Shown here piece by piece: positions 14,197-24,257 of a stretch of DNA of 64,000 bases. The stretch's first letter is position 1; every line of letters begins with the position of its first letter. Below the pieces are notes generated by a model. It was not told the DNA's origin. It did not search any database and was given only the letters and a program-made list of their open reading frames with translations. The position numbers and the translations under genes were made by a program. Origin of the DNA: Colletes latitarsis (lineage: Eukaryota; Arthropoda; Insecta; Hymenoptera; Colletidae); assembly GCF_051014445.1 (NCBI RefSeq), contig NC_135136.1, positions 27,856,001 through 27,920,000 on the forward strand, in the 5' to 3' direction.

Positions 14197-14713
14197 CAGG
14201 ATGGGGAAATAACTATTAGCACCTCAGATATCTCGGAAACTATAAGTTTCACAGAAATATTTGCTGAAATAAAATTGCACAGTACGAAGGAGGTCATCCG
14301 ATGGCGATAATAGTTTTTTTGCAGGTGAAGGTAATTCGGACATTTGAAGGTCACCTCCATTTTTTTAAATGGATCGGCATGTTTTTGCTTCCGTATCATG
14401 ATGGATAAGGACCTTAAAACGAGTTCAACGACCTATTACATAAGGTAATTGAAGGTCATAGAAAGTAGAGAAAGGCGATATACTTATGGTCCTTATTTTA
14501 TCAATGGAAATTTGAATGGCAACATCTATGCTAATTTTATTCAGGATATATTGGGTCTTTTGATAGAAGAGTTACCTTTACATACACGACAAACCATCTG
14601 GTATCAACATGATGGATGTCCAGCACATTATTCATTGATTGCGCGAAGGAAAATCGATGAAAACTTAGAGCTTCCGAGATATCTAAGGTACTAATAGTTA
14701 CTGTCCTACCCTG
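14197..14713 (+). mobile_element. TIR element with mariner-like DDE fragment, 517 bp
   Basis: The left end reads CAGGATGGGGAAATAAC and the right end is the reverse complement of CAGGGTAGGACAGTAAC. The two ~50-bp termini share TAACTATTAG, GATATCTCGGAA and CTATAAG/CTCTAAG. TA flanks both sides. The interior keeps only part of a transposase, so this is an internally deleted, non-autonomous copy. It is a different family from the CAGGGTGTTCGG elements. Its position suggests insertion at a TA inside a reverse-transcriptase remnant that continues at 14717. Confidence 0.85.
14449..14694 (+). pseudogene. Truncated mariner-superfamily transposase (DDE domain piece)
   Basis: An open frame of about 81 codons contains YGPYFINGNLNG, a PLHTRQTIWYQHDG block and CPAHY. 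This is the region of Tc1/mariner-superfamily (IS630-type) transposases around the second catalytic aspartate, here the D of QHDG. The N-terminal DNA-binding region, the first catalytic D and the C-terminal third acidic residue are absent: the frame runs into the right TIR straight after the DDE piece and stops. There is no ATG; the displayed start is an in-frame TTG. It cannot encode an active enzyme. It resembles the mariner-like transposases common in insect genomes; the subfamily was not determined. Confidence 0.82.
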
Positions 14714-14716
14714 TAT

Positions 14717-15013
14717 AAGCAGTTAATTGAGAAAGTACAACATAGATTCTTAAGATTTACGTCCTATAAACTCAGTACACCTATGGATGCGAAGCAAGAT
14801 TATAGCCAAGCGATGTGTTTGTTGAAATTGAAATCCCTTAAAACTCTAACTATTTCTGAGTTTTTCTTAAAAATTATTAATGGACTAATTGGTTGCAGGC
14901 AGTTTTTATTAAGTATACATTTTTATACCCCTTTAAGATCCTTCAGACTTACTTCTGCGTTTATCCCAAAACATTATACGTCTCGTTTTCATAATCCAGA
15001 TACTATTATACTT
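14717..15013 (+). pseudogene. Non-LTR reverse transcriptase C-terminal remnant
   Basis: About 98 codons stay open and match the C-terminal end of Jockey/CR1-like reverse transcriptases: IEKVQHRFLRF, then a DYS---CLLKLKSLK segment, a FLLKII-type helix (FFLKIINGLI), and a final FYTPLRSFRLTS--IPKHYTS motif. The catalytic FADD region is not present. The fragment begins at the right TA of the 517-bp TIR element and ends at the left edge of a main-family TIR element at 15011, so it is sandwiched between two DNA transposons. Not functional. Confidence 0.8.
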
Positions 15014-15382
15014 GGGAAAAATTTTAATGGGGGATTCTAGAAGCCAAAATAAGACGCAAATCAAGGATACCAATTTGTATCACTCGTACTGAATTTTTTT
15101 CTCGAAAATGCGCAAGATTTCGGGGGTATGTCTATTCACCAAAAATTTTTTTCTCGAAAATGCGTAGGATTTCGAGGGTATGTGTAATGATAAAAAATGA
15201 TTGTAATTGACCCCTGTGACCGAAAATAAGTTTTTTAGAACGATTTGAAAAACTTTTGAATTTAATTGTTAGTAACTTTTTAACGAAGCCTCTATCAACA
15301 AATTGGTATTCTTGATTTTCGTCTTATTATGGCCTTTAGAATCCCCCATTAAAATTTTTCCCAGGAGTGGCTGAACACCCTG
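15011..15382. mobile_element. Main TIR family, short copy with damaged left end
   Basis: The left TIR starts directly at CTTGGGAAAAATTTTAATGG and lacks about 17-20 bp of the family terminus. The right TIR is complete (GGCTGAACACCCTG followed by TATA). Two partial internal units (TTTTTTTCTCGAAAATGCGC at two positions) are visible. TATA lies just outside the left edge, so the missing bases may be an internal deletion of the TIR rather than loss of the end. Confidence 0.85.
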
Positions 15383-16489
15383 TATACAGCGATGAGGTTG
15401 GAACAAAACTGTTAGAAATGTACTCGTACCTGTTCGAAGATTAATATTACAATGCAACAGTATATTTCTCAACAAAAGTCCGGAATTGTTTTAGTAAATC
15501 ATTATTAACAACTTGTATGTCAGTATGTACAAAAAATAAAAAATAATTTTTTGGTAATATTTTACACGAAATAAATAGTATATTTTTAAGAATGTCTATC
15601 TAGTTTGTATGTTTTTTGCGTTCGAAGTTATTCAAAATTCCATTTAAAATTCGCGAAATCGAAGCCATAGAAATTCAATCGTTCGCAACAGATTGCTTTT
15701 GGTTTTCATGAAACATATATATTTTTTTTTTCATGCAAGAATTATTTAACTTGATGAAAATCAAATAATGTTTACAATACCTCGACGCCGATGCAATCTC
15801 TCGTACCAAAATATCGAATAACAAATCCGAAGGGCTGCCAACAAGTTTTAACAACCGAATTCGATCGATTATCGAGTAACCAAACAATCGTAAAATTTGC
15901 TCGTTGTTCGTGCAGAAATTGGAAAAATGGGGCAAATAATGGTACAAAACGCGTCGCCTACCAGACATTAGATTGTGAAAACAGCACTTAGCGGTTATTA
16001 TTTCCGGTAATCTAGGTGATTAAAATAAATTTAGTGAGGGCATTAATTACGCCGTATGAGCTCCCGTGGTTATTTCCATTGAAGTGCGCTTACATGGGTC
16101 GCGTTGTATTAGGTGCGGCTCATATGCACAAATTCGCCTATAAATTTTGCAAGAAGCGGAGCCCGTTTGGCGTTTACGCTGGAATTGGTTAAACTGCATT
16201 CACACCGAACGTGTCCCTTGCGTTACGACGAATTAACATTGAATTTATCGGAGTTTCTCACAATCGCGTCAACAACTACTCGATGGACTGAAGTTTCGTT
16301 GAAACTTAACTTTCGGTAGTCTGCATAATTTCTATTTTAGAAAACGGGTCGAAGTTTCCAGCAGAATATGCCACATAATATGACGTTTGTCTCGAGAATC
16401 GGTGCTGTCACAAATATGCAACACGTGGTAATAAACGTGTTAATAATAATTAAGAAAAGCTTTAAAAATTGATGTATGTCTATTTTTAA
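15383..16489. other. Non-coding DNA, no gene seen
   Basis: AT-rich to about 15780, then a moderately GC-richer block at about 15780-16330 with short open frames and no motif. Nothing recognisable as a gene or repeat. Confidence 0.5.
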
Positions 16490-18011
16490 CACTAAACCTA
16501 CCGCGATCGGTCAAATGACCGTTTTTAAAATTTCGTTTAGAATTTCTAACACACAATATTATTTTAGCGCCATTTAACTTCATGACTTTTCCTATAGTAT
16601 ACGTACAATGAATTTTACAAAATATGTAGTTTCTCTTGCCTACCACGACCGGTCAGTGGTATTTTTCTTAATTTGACTATCTCCGTCTTCGTCTAACGCA
16701 TCGCGTCGTACCGCTTTGTCTTGTATGTGAGCGAGTAGCCGAGTGACCTAGTGACTACAAGCACGTGCGGTCAACGACCTTGACAAGGCCGTAGTAACAA
16801 TGTAAACAAACGTTTCGAACCCTTATATCTCCGGAACTAGCCACCGTATCGACGCGAAACTAAATTCGTCATATCTCCGGAACTAATTGAGCTATCGACT
16901 AGTTCTGTTTTGTGCAGAAGCACAATGTCGTACGCCAACTTAATTTTGTACGAACTGTTTAGGGGGATACGCTTGGAGGCTCCAATGCGAGATATCCGCC
17001 AGATGAAGTCTTCGGTCTGCTGATTCGTGTTCTGTGTTGCTAGTTTGATTTTTGAACTTAATCTACTCTCTGGGCCAAGGTCGCCCAAAAAGCTAACCTC
17101 GCCATGGGCGTATCCAAGGCCATGGGAGGAAGTACCAGTCGCTGATTGGTGTTGCATTATTAACACGCCGGCCAATCATTTTGGCGGCGAAGTTGGTCGG
17201 TGGAAGGCGGCATGTAACGGTGATTTTTAATCATTTTTGCGGGCCCGGGTTTTTCCGCGAGAAGGCTGCGGGCCCGGGTTAGCGCTTGGTGCCCAGATGT
17301 TTCGCGCGGTACCTGAGTGTGATTATAAAATAACTGGCACCGGTCGTCGATGTTATTACAGGTAGTAAAGTCATAGAGCGACTGGATTTGGAGAGCCATG
17401 CAGATTTTAAGTGAATTTACTAATTGAATAGTCGCCTTAGGGGCACTATGATTGTAAGCAAAAACCTTGATTGTTTATGAAAGGTGTGATTCTATATCCG
17501 TTGGCTTTATGAATTTACTGTTACGCTGCAACAAGTTCGAACGCTCATTTTAAACGAGATTTCATCCACTATCCAATGACTATACCAGCTACTATAATTT
17601 TTGCTGTCTTGTATGTTTATTTTCATATTTACTTTGACGCTACATACCCAAAGTAGTTTCAGCACTTCCTATTGATCATACGTCTGGTGTGCCATAAAAC
17701 TGGATCATAAATTGTTTATTTAATTACTGTGCCATTTTTTCATAAATAATTGTTTTCTCTGAAATTAACTATGATATCGATTTGAAAGAAAATTTGTTTT
17801 CAAGAGCATTTTATCTTTTATCCGATGAAAATTACTAATTTACTAATACTATTAAGAAAAACTATGCGACATGAAAGAGAAGGATATCTTACGAACAAAC
17901 ATCAAAACACACCTTTCTATACATATAATGCAAAAATTAGAAGTACGTTGCCTCGTAAAAGAGAAAAAGGGAGACTGGTCATTTGACCGGTCATGGTAGG
18001 AATGGGTTTTT
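16490..18011. mobile_element. piggyBac-like non-autonomous element
   Basis: The left end follows a TTAA (16486-16489) and reads CACTAAACCTACCGCGATCG, running into the palindrome CGGTCAAATGACCG. The right side carries the inverted counterpart GGTCATTTGACCGGTCATGG then TAGGAATGGG (17977-18007). A third copy of the CCTACC-CGACCGGTCA motif is at 16639. TTAA targets and CACTA--CCTACC ends with GGTCA palindromes are typical of piggyBac-like elements. The right terminal bases are diverged and a TTAA is not evident there, so the right boundary is approximate. The interior encodes no transposase. It contains a short direct repeat (ATATCTCCGGAACTA at about 16826 and 16873) and a segment at 16760-16875 that recurs inverted at 31985-32095. 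Confidence 0.62.
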
Positions 18012-18127
18012 ACATATCACTCATGTATGGGACCGAAACATTTGGTGGCTTGGGCGTTGGCCCGATCATCTAGCGTATAACCCCTCCAACGGGGTTCGCA
18101 CACTGTAAGGGCTCAATTTCTACTATA

Positions 18128-19333
18128 CAGGGTGTTCGGCCACTTCTGGGAAAAATTTTAATGGGAGATTCTAGAGGCCAAAATAAGACGAAAATCAAGA
18201 ATACCAATTTGTTGATGGAGGCTTCGTTAAAAAGTTATTAACAATTAAATTAAAAAATTTCAAATCGTTTTGGAAAAATTATTTTCGGTTGCGGGGGTCA
18301 ATTACAATTATTTTTGATGAATACACATATCCCCGAAATCCTACCCTCCTTCGAAAAAAAAATTCGGGTATGTGGTGCAATTTTTCGGTGAAAAAAAAAT
18401 TTTTCAAATCGTTCTAAAAAAATTATTTCCGATTGCAAGGGTCGATTATAATCATTTTTGATGAATAGATATACCCCGGAAATCTTACCCAGTTTGGAGA
18501 AAAAAATTCGAGAAGGTGTGAAATTTTTCAACAAAATTAAAAAATTTTAAATCGTTCTAAAAAAATTATTTTTGATTGCAGGGACCAATAATAATAATTT
18601 TTGGTCAATAGACATACCCTCGAAATCCTAACCATTTTCGAGAAAAAAATTCCTTACCGAAAATATAATTTCAGGCCATGCTTCCTGTAAATTTCATACG
18701 AATCTTTAAAACATCACAACTTCTGAACGGATTGGACGATTTTAATGTTCAAAAAGCCAAACGCCGCGTATTTTAGTGTAGAATATGTAACAATTATAAA
18801 AATATTGAAAAGGTTGTTCCTTGGCACCGTAATGTTAGAAAAACCCCATAAAAATGGTCCAATTTTCAAACAGCCATAACTCCTATAATAGTGAATATAT
18901 TTCAATGAAACTTTTTTCTTAAGTAGAGCCTATAGGTACCTACAAAAAAGTATTAAACAACTTTTCTGTAGGATGACAAGCGAAATTATTAAAAATCAAA
19001 AACGAATTTTTAAGGAAAATCGACAAAGGTGGTATAGGTGCCTAAATTTTTCGGCGAAAATGAAAAGTTTCAAATCGTTCTGGAAAAATTATTTTCGGTT
19101 GCAGGGATCAATTACAATAATTTTTGGTGAATAGACATACACCCAAAATGCTACCCATTTTCGAGAAAAAAATTCAAATAGATGGACAAATTCCCGTTCT
19201 ACAGCCGCAATTTTGAACGTTAATAACTTCTTAACGAAGCCACCATCAACAAATTGGTATTCTTGATTTTCGTCGTATTTTGGTCTCTAGAATCTCCCAT
19301 TAAAATTTTTCCCAGGGGTGGCCGAACACCCTG
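18128..19333. mobile_element. Main TIR family, longest copy (~1.2 kb)
   Basis: Ends CAGGGTGTTCGGCCAC and GTGGCCGAACACCCTG, flanked by TA on both sides. Between the ~110-bp TIRs lie about five variants of a ~135-bp unit marked by GAATTTTTTTCTCGAAA (or complement), a CACCAAAAATGATTGTAATT word, and AAATAATTTTT-AGAACGAT. Between units sits the shared unique block with the CTGAACGGATTGGACGAT word at 18722-18739. The orientation of that block is opposite to the copies at 11.4 and 28.4 kb. No coding capacity. Confidence 0.9.
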
Positions 19334-21973
19334 TATGTATAAGGGCCGCGTTTTCTCACTCGAGGAGCTCAGTTTTTCCTAAAAACTCTCGACACAACGT
19401 CACTTTGACACTCGAGGCAAGATCAGGCTATAATCCCCATCAAGCAACGTACCTACCTTAGCGGTTTTATTAGTAAGTGTCCTTTAGACTAATCGAGAAG
19501 TAGCTCCCGCGAACACACCGCGTAAAAGCCGACATAGAATTTTCGCCGTCAAGGCAACCTCGCAATAGTACTAGTTCTGTTAATTGACTGCTGTACTTGA
19601 GCATCGACTAGAATATATTCAAGTAGTTATCCTCACTTGTATTATTCACTTAATACAACCCTGAACCCTATTAACAGTAAGACTAGGGGTATCTTACGAA
19701 CCCGGTATGATCTTTACCATTCGAGGTGTACCATTACGACAGAACAAAATCCTAAAACTTCTTTAAAACCTACGTGGCTCCCAGGGTATAGAGCCCCTGG
19801 TTCGTCCGGAACTCCTTCCTCTCTCCCAATCATACCTAAACCCATCGGTCGAGTACTGCCCTCGACCGAATCCAGGATCTCGCGCTCGCGCTCGTAACAG
19901 GGTATACATGAAGTGCCGGTAGATTTAGTGTTGAACAAACGTGCTTACTTAGACTTACTCAGTCCTAGCTCCGTCCATACAATTATTCTAAATAAAGCTA
20001 ACATAGTTCAATTTCCATTACATTTCTCGATCCATTCCAAAATATGGTATCTAAGTATCTTAAATATGTTCGGGAATGTATCCTGTTAAAATTGAATTTG
20101 CACTGACGAGTCATGTGTGCAAGACTCGTAATTTTTACTCCACCAGTTAAGTGTTTCGATTCTCATTAAATGGTGACTGTATATTGCCACGGTAAAATAA
20201 AATTATCTGAGTTTCACGATCGTCGTTAACGATTTCCGTCGAAGCCAATAATTCCGGTAACACGTAGCAAATAGGAAAAGAGATTCGAATATAAAACTTA
20301 GCCTTTCGCGCGGTAATGTATAATTTCACTCAAAGAAATCTCGTTTCGCGAATAAAAAGGGTAAACGGAGTCGCGACGCTCCTTCTCGTTGGAAAGTTCC
20401 GACTTTCGTTCGCCGCGGAGGCGGTATTCTCGCGAGACACACTCGTCTCTCGTGCAATTTCTTTCTACCGAGGGCCTGGCGCGAACTCGCGCCGATATTT
20501 ATCTCTCGGCATCGGGAGAAAAGAGTGGCGCAATAAACGTCAACTCGTAAAGCGTTACCCCGGATTCCTTTGGCGCCGAACTAAGGACGTTCCTGTTTTC
20601 AATGTATCCAGCCGCTGTTGCATTACCATAGAAGCTACCCAAGAAGCACAATAAACTCAGGATTCTTATTATTGTTAGAACCTATTGTTGCAGCGTGCGA
20701 ATCATACATAGTTTGTCCCGAAACTATTTCAACTTTTTTTTAATAAACGGTATTAAATGACACTATTCGTTGAAACAGAGTGTTTTTCTTTCCAATGAAC
20801 TCAGAGAATTTATGGGGAATATTAATTCTATCAAGTTTCGGAAATAATCATTTTCTTGTACAAAATTCACAGCTTTCTAAAATTTGTATATAAAATGATA
20901 CACATTCCGTTTAAAAAATTCAGTCATTTTAACATCTCGTAAACGAATAGGTTATTTAAAAAATCATGTTGCATCCGATACTGTACAATTTTTTGATCAA
21001 ACACATTTTTGCAGTCTATATATTAAGATTTATATAAAATATGTAATTACGTATTTAATTATTTCTACATAAAATATAACTCTCTATTGCTGGACGAATA
21101 CTTTGCCTTTCACTGTAAATGTTGTTTGAGTTTATTGAAAAAGTGGAAGTAAAAAAACCTGAAAATATAGAAAATTTTATAGTACTCAGAAGTACAAATT
21201 AATGTTTATTCTACTATCTATCGCTGAGAATTTAATATTTCGGTCCGAAAGTATTTGTCTAGTCATGAAACTATGTGGAATTCCAATCATAGATAATTTG
21301 TTCTCTATAGTAGACATTCAACAAATAGATCCATCGTCAAGAATATTCAAAGCACGCAAAAATAAATCACACAGTTTTCAATTTGCCGAGGGAAAATTTT
21401 AAAAATTTTTATCATTTCATCGTCACACAACGAATGGTAAATTCGTTTTACTTCGAAGGTTCGATTTTTATACGTAGGCTATTACGATATTTAATAAATT
21501 TAATAAAATTCCACCAATTTTAATTTCATCCCTCGAACGTCGCTCGTCTATTGGCACGCGAGTTTAATCCTCCAAATTGAAATGTAAAAAACAATTTCGT
21601 TTTATTTATTGCGCTCTATTCTCGACGGAATAAACGGGAAATTAAATTAAAAATTAATATTAACACCTACGATTGTGTCAACATCCGACATTGAAATTTT
21701 ATTACATTGCAACGAGGAACGATATTACAATTTTGTGTAAACCAAGTAAGCTACAGTAAGCAAATGTGAAATTCAACTGTTCGCATAAAAAGTGGAAATA
21801 TTAACGAATCGTGTTTTCCCTCTTCCGTTGGTTACAATTATTGCAAACAAATGTAAACAGACTGAACGATCAATCTATTTTATATTATTATTATTATTCA
21901 TTTACTAGCGGGAAGAAAAATCCTTTAGTACAAAAGATGTAACATGTAAGGAATAACAAATGTGGATTATATA
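19334..21973. other. Non-coding; two compositionally distinct blocks
   Basis: About 19340-20130 is less AT-rich than its surroundings and has the texture of an LTR or leader (for example a CTTAATACAACCCTGAACCC stretch near 19650), but I could not find paired repeats or a primer-binding site, so no call is made. About 20310-20660 is a CpG-rich block open for 112 codons without motif. From 20660 to 21973 the DNA is AT-rich with nothing recognisable, apart from an ATT microsatellite around 21885. Confidence 0.4.
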
Positions 21974-22469
21974 CAGGATGTTTGACCACCCCTGGGAAAA
22001 ATTTTAATGGGAGATTCTAGAGGCCAAAATGAGACGAAAATCAAGAATACCAATTTGTTGATGGAGGCTTCGTTAAAAAATTATTAACGTTTAAAGTTCC
22101 GCCCTAACTGAATTTTTTTCTCGAAAATGCGCAAAATTTCGGGGATATGTCTATTCACCAAAAATTATTGTAATTGACCCCCGCAACCGACAATAATTTT
22201 TCCAAAACGATTTGAAATTTTTTTTTTCCGTCGAAAAATTTCACACTTCGAATTTTTTTCTAAAAAGTGGGTAGGATTTCGGGGGTATGTCTGTTCACCA
22301 AAAATGATTGTAATTGACCTCCGCAACCGAAAATAATTTTTATAGAATGATTTGAAATTTTTGAATTTAATTGTTAATAACTTTTTAACGAAGCCTCGAT
22401 CAACAAATTGGTATTCTTGATTTTCGTCTTATTTTAGCCTCTAGAATCCCCCATTAAAATTTTTCCCAT
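21974..22469. mobile_element. Main TIR family, right end truncated
   Basis: The left end is CAGGATGTTTGACCACCCCT after TA. Two internal ~135-bp units are visible (TTTTTCTCGAAAATGCGC and TTTTTTTCTAAAAAGTGGG followed by the common CACCAAAAAT word). The right TIR stops at TTTTTCCCA, lacking the last ~22 bp including the CACCCTG terminus. A putative LTR begins five bases further on. Confidence 0.85.
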
Positions 22470-22473
22470 ACAT

Positions 22474-22722
22474 TGTTGCAGCAACGTGAAGGCTGTTCCG
22501 CAACGTTGCGTAGCTACCCCTTCGAACGAGCGTAAGTGAGGTCCCGTGTCTTCCGGTTGCTAGAGGAACCGGCAACGATTTGAAAGAGAGTATCGCGAGC
22601 GTCCTCGTAGTGGACGGTCTTTCCATTTGTGTGTTAATAAAGTTTCTAGTTTGTGTTTGTGTTTTGTGTGTTGTATTGTGTTATTATGAGTTCGTTAAGA
22701 AACGCCATGCCCCGGCGCAACA
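22474..22722 (+). mobile_element. Putative solo LTR (~249 bp)
   Basis: The segment begins TGTTGCAGCAACG and ends CGGCGCAACA, so the termini TGTTGC and GCAACA form a 6-bp inverted repeat with TG...CA ends, as in LTRs. It holds AATAAA at 22636-22641 followed at once by a GT-rich tract, a normal poly(A) signal layout and the expected R/U5 arrangement. No second LTR, primer-binding site or gag/pol is present, so it would be solo. Target duplication is not convincing (ACAT against ATAT). It lies between a truncated TIR element and an RT remnant, so recombination could mimic these ends. Confidence 0.45.
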
Positions 22723-22724
22723 AT

Positions 22725-23515
22725 ATTATCGCTTATAAAATTTTTAGCAAAATAATTAATTTACAATACACTGCAAAGATAATTTCAGACTTTCTAATGA
22801 TTGTTCAATTATATCTGTTTTTCTGTGCACAGAGTTTGCATATGTAATCATTCTATTTATGCTGAGAGTCTTTCAAAATAAAATAGAATATGACTTCTTA
22901 AATATTTTGATGATATATATAAAGGAAACAATTGAATAATCGTGTTGTTTGTTAGTTTACTTACAAACATAATATCGGTAATTTTTTTTCTACTAAGCAA
23001 TATTTGAAGATTAATATTAATAAGTAAGTCACCATAATTATGCGATTCAAGAGACATAGGACAACCACTATGCCTAGCGACAAAGTGAAGAAATTTGTGC
23101 TGCACTCTCTTAATGTTATCGATATATGTGTGTTTTGTAATAAGGAGACCAAATTATACTGCCATATTTCAAAATAGGTCTTGTCAAAATATAATATAGA
23201 ATTTTGAGTGTATTAATTTTGCTAAAGAATCTGGAAACTCTATGAAAAAGTCCCAGAAAGCATAAACTACGCGAAATAATTTTTTCATAATGTACTTCAA
23301 AAGATAAGTTAAAAGAGAAAGTAATACCAAGACCTTTAACATGATTAAGTGAAGTTAGTGAAATACCATTTAGAGTATAATTATTAACAATATTATTTTG
23401 TATGTTACTAGACCTAACAATATAACACTTATCTAAATGGAGTCAGCCACAGATTGAAACAAACACGATCATCTTAATCTATGAAGCAATTTATTTTTCT
23501 TATCAAAACAAAATA
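22725..23515 (-). pseudogene. Non-LTR reverse transcriptase remnant (Jockey/CR1-like)
   Basis: Read on the minus strand from about 23515 downwards, broken frames give in order: a CLFQSVADS word; LDKCYIV; YTLNGISLTSLNHVKGLGIT followed by FSFNLSFEVHYEKI; CFLGLFHRVSRFF; ILTRPILKYGSIIWSPYYK; IKRVQHKFLHFVARHSGCPM; LSRKKITDIMFVSKLTNN; YISSKYLRS; and INRMITYANS, ending at a stop near 22752. These are the conserved stations downstream of the catalytic FADD in Jockey/CR1-type RT (KC, LG--F---L-F--H, YG--IW-P, VQ--FL-F, DI-F--KL-N). At least three frame changes occur, for example just before IKRVQ near 23120. The catalytic core and endonuclease are missing, so the remnant is 5'-truncated. It is clearly the same kind of protein as the 14.7-kb remnant but more diverged. 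Confidence 0.82.
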
Positions 23516-24231
23516 AATTAGGAAAAATGAATGACATAAATATTTGTACACTTTGTATTCGGGTCATCCATCGAACTTAGACACCTTGAAAACATATACA
23601 GGTGTGTTTTAGTGTTATAATAATTCTTAATCGATGATCGAATATATCTACAACCGAACGCAGTTCTTTCCGAGGTGTAATTCGCAAAGGATAATCACAT
23701 GATTCTACTATCACGTAATTTTAGGAGGTAGCGTTCAAAAGTGGTTGAATCCACAAGAAATTTAAAATTTAAGAACAACCTAGTTATAAACGTTCCTTCA
23801 TTTGGGCAAACTAATTTTTAAAAAAATCCGCTAACGATAGAATTCACAAATTAAACATAAATGGAAGTTTATGTTTCTAAGCCAACGGAAAGTATATGCT
23901 CCTAACGTATCTTTTAAACAATAATGAGACGTTTAACAGTCAAGAGAAAACAATCTATACAAGTTTTGCAAATATTTCACTTGCACGTCTATATGTCTAC
24001 TTGCTCAATACAAAATGGTTTGCCAGCACAATCCGTCACAGCAGTCGCCCGTGTTGTATTCCTGAATGCAACCAAATCGATTTCAGTTTCAAATATCCGT
24101 TACTCGAAAAGATTGTTCATGATAGGGGAACCACCTTCTAACGTTGTACATTTCAAAATCCACTCTCGTCGAAAGGATTTTTTTTCCAAGTAAAAATATA
24201 TTTTCGCGACCACAAAAAATGCACATCAAAA

Positions 24232-24257
24232 TTTCCCGCGGAATTTCGCGCGGGAAA
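24232..24257. promoter_or_regulatory. Inverted pair of E2F-like sites
   Basis: TTTCCCGCG and CGCGGGAAA are exact reverse complements separated by 8 bp. TTTCCCGC is the consensus binding word for E2F/DP. The surrounding 300 bp are CpG-richer than average. Known: E2F sites occur near promoters of cell-cycle genes. Not shown: any promoter or gene here. Confidence 0.35.

Noticed and set aside
19340..20130. Possible LTR or retroelement leader
   Set aside because: Compositional impression only; no second copy, inverted ends, primer-binding site or poly(A) layout found.
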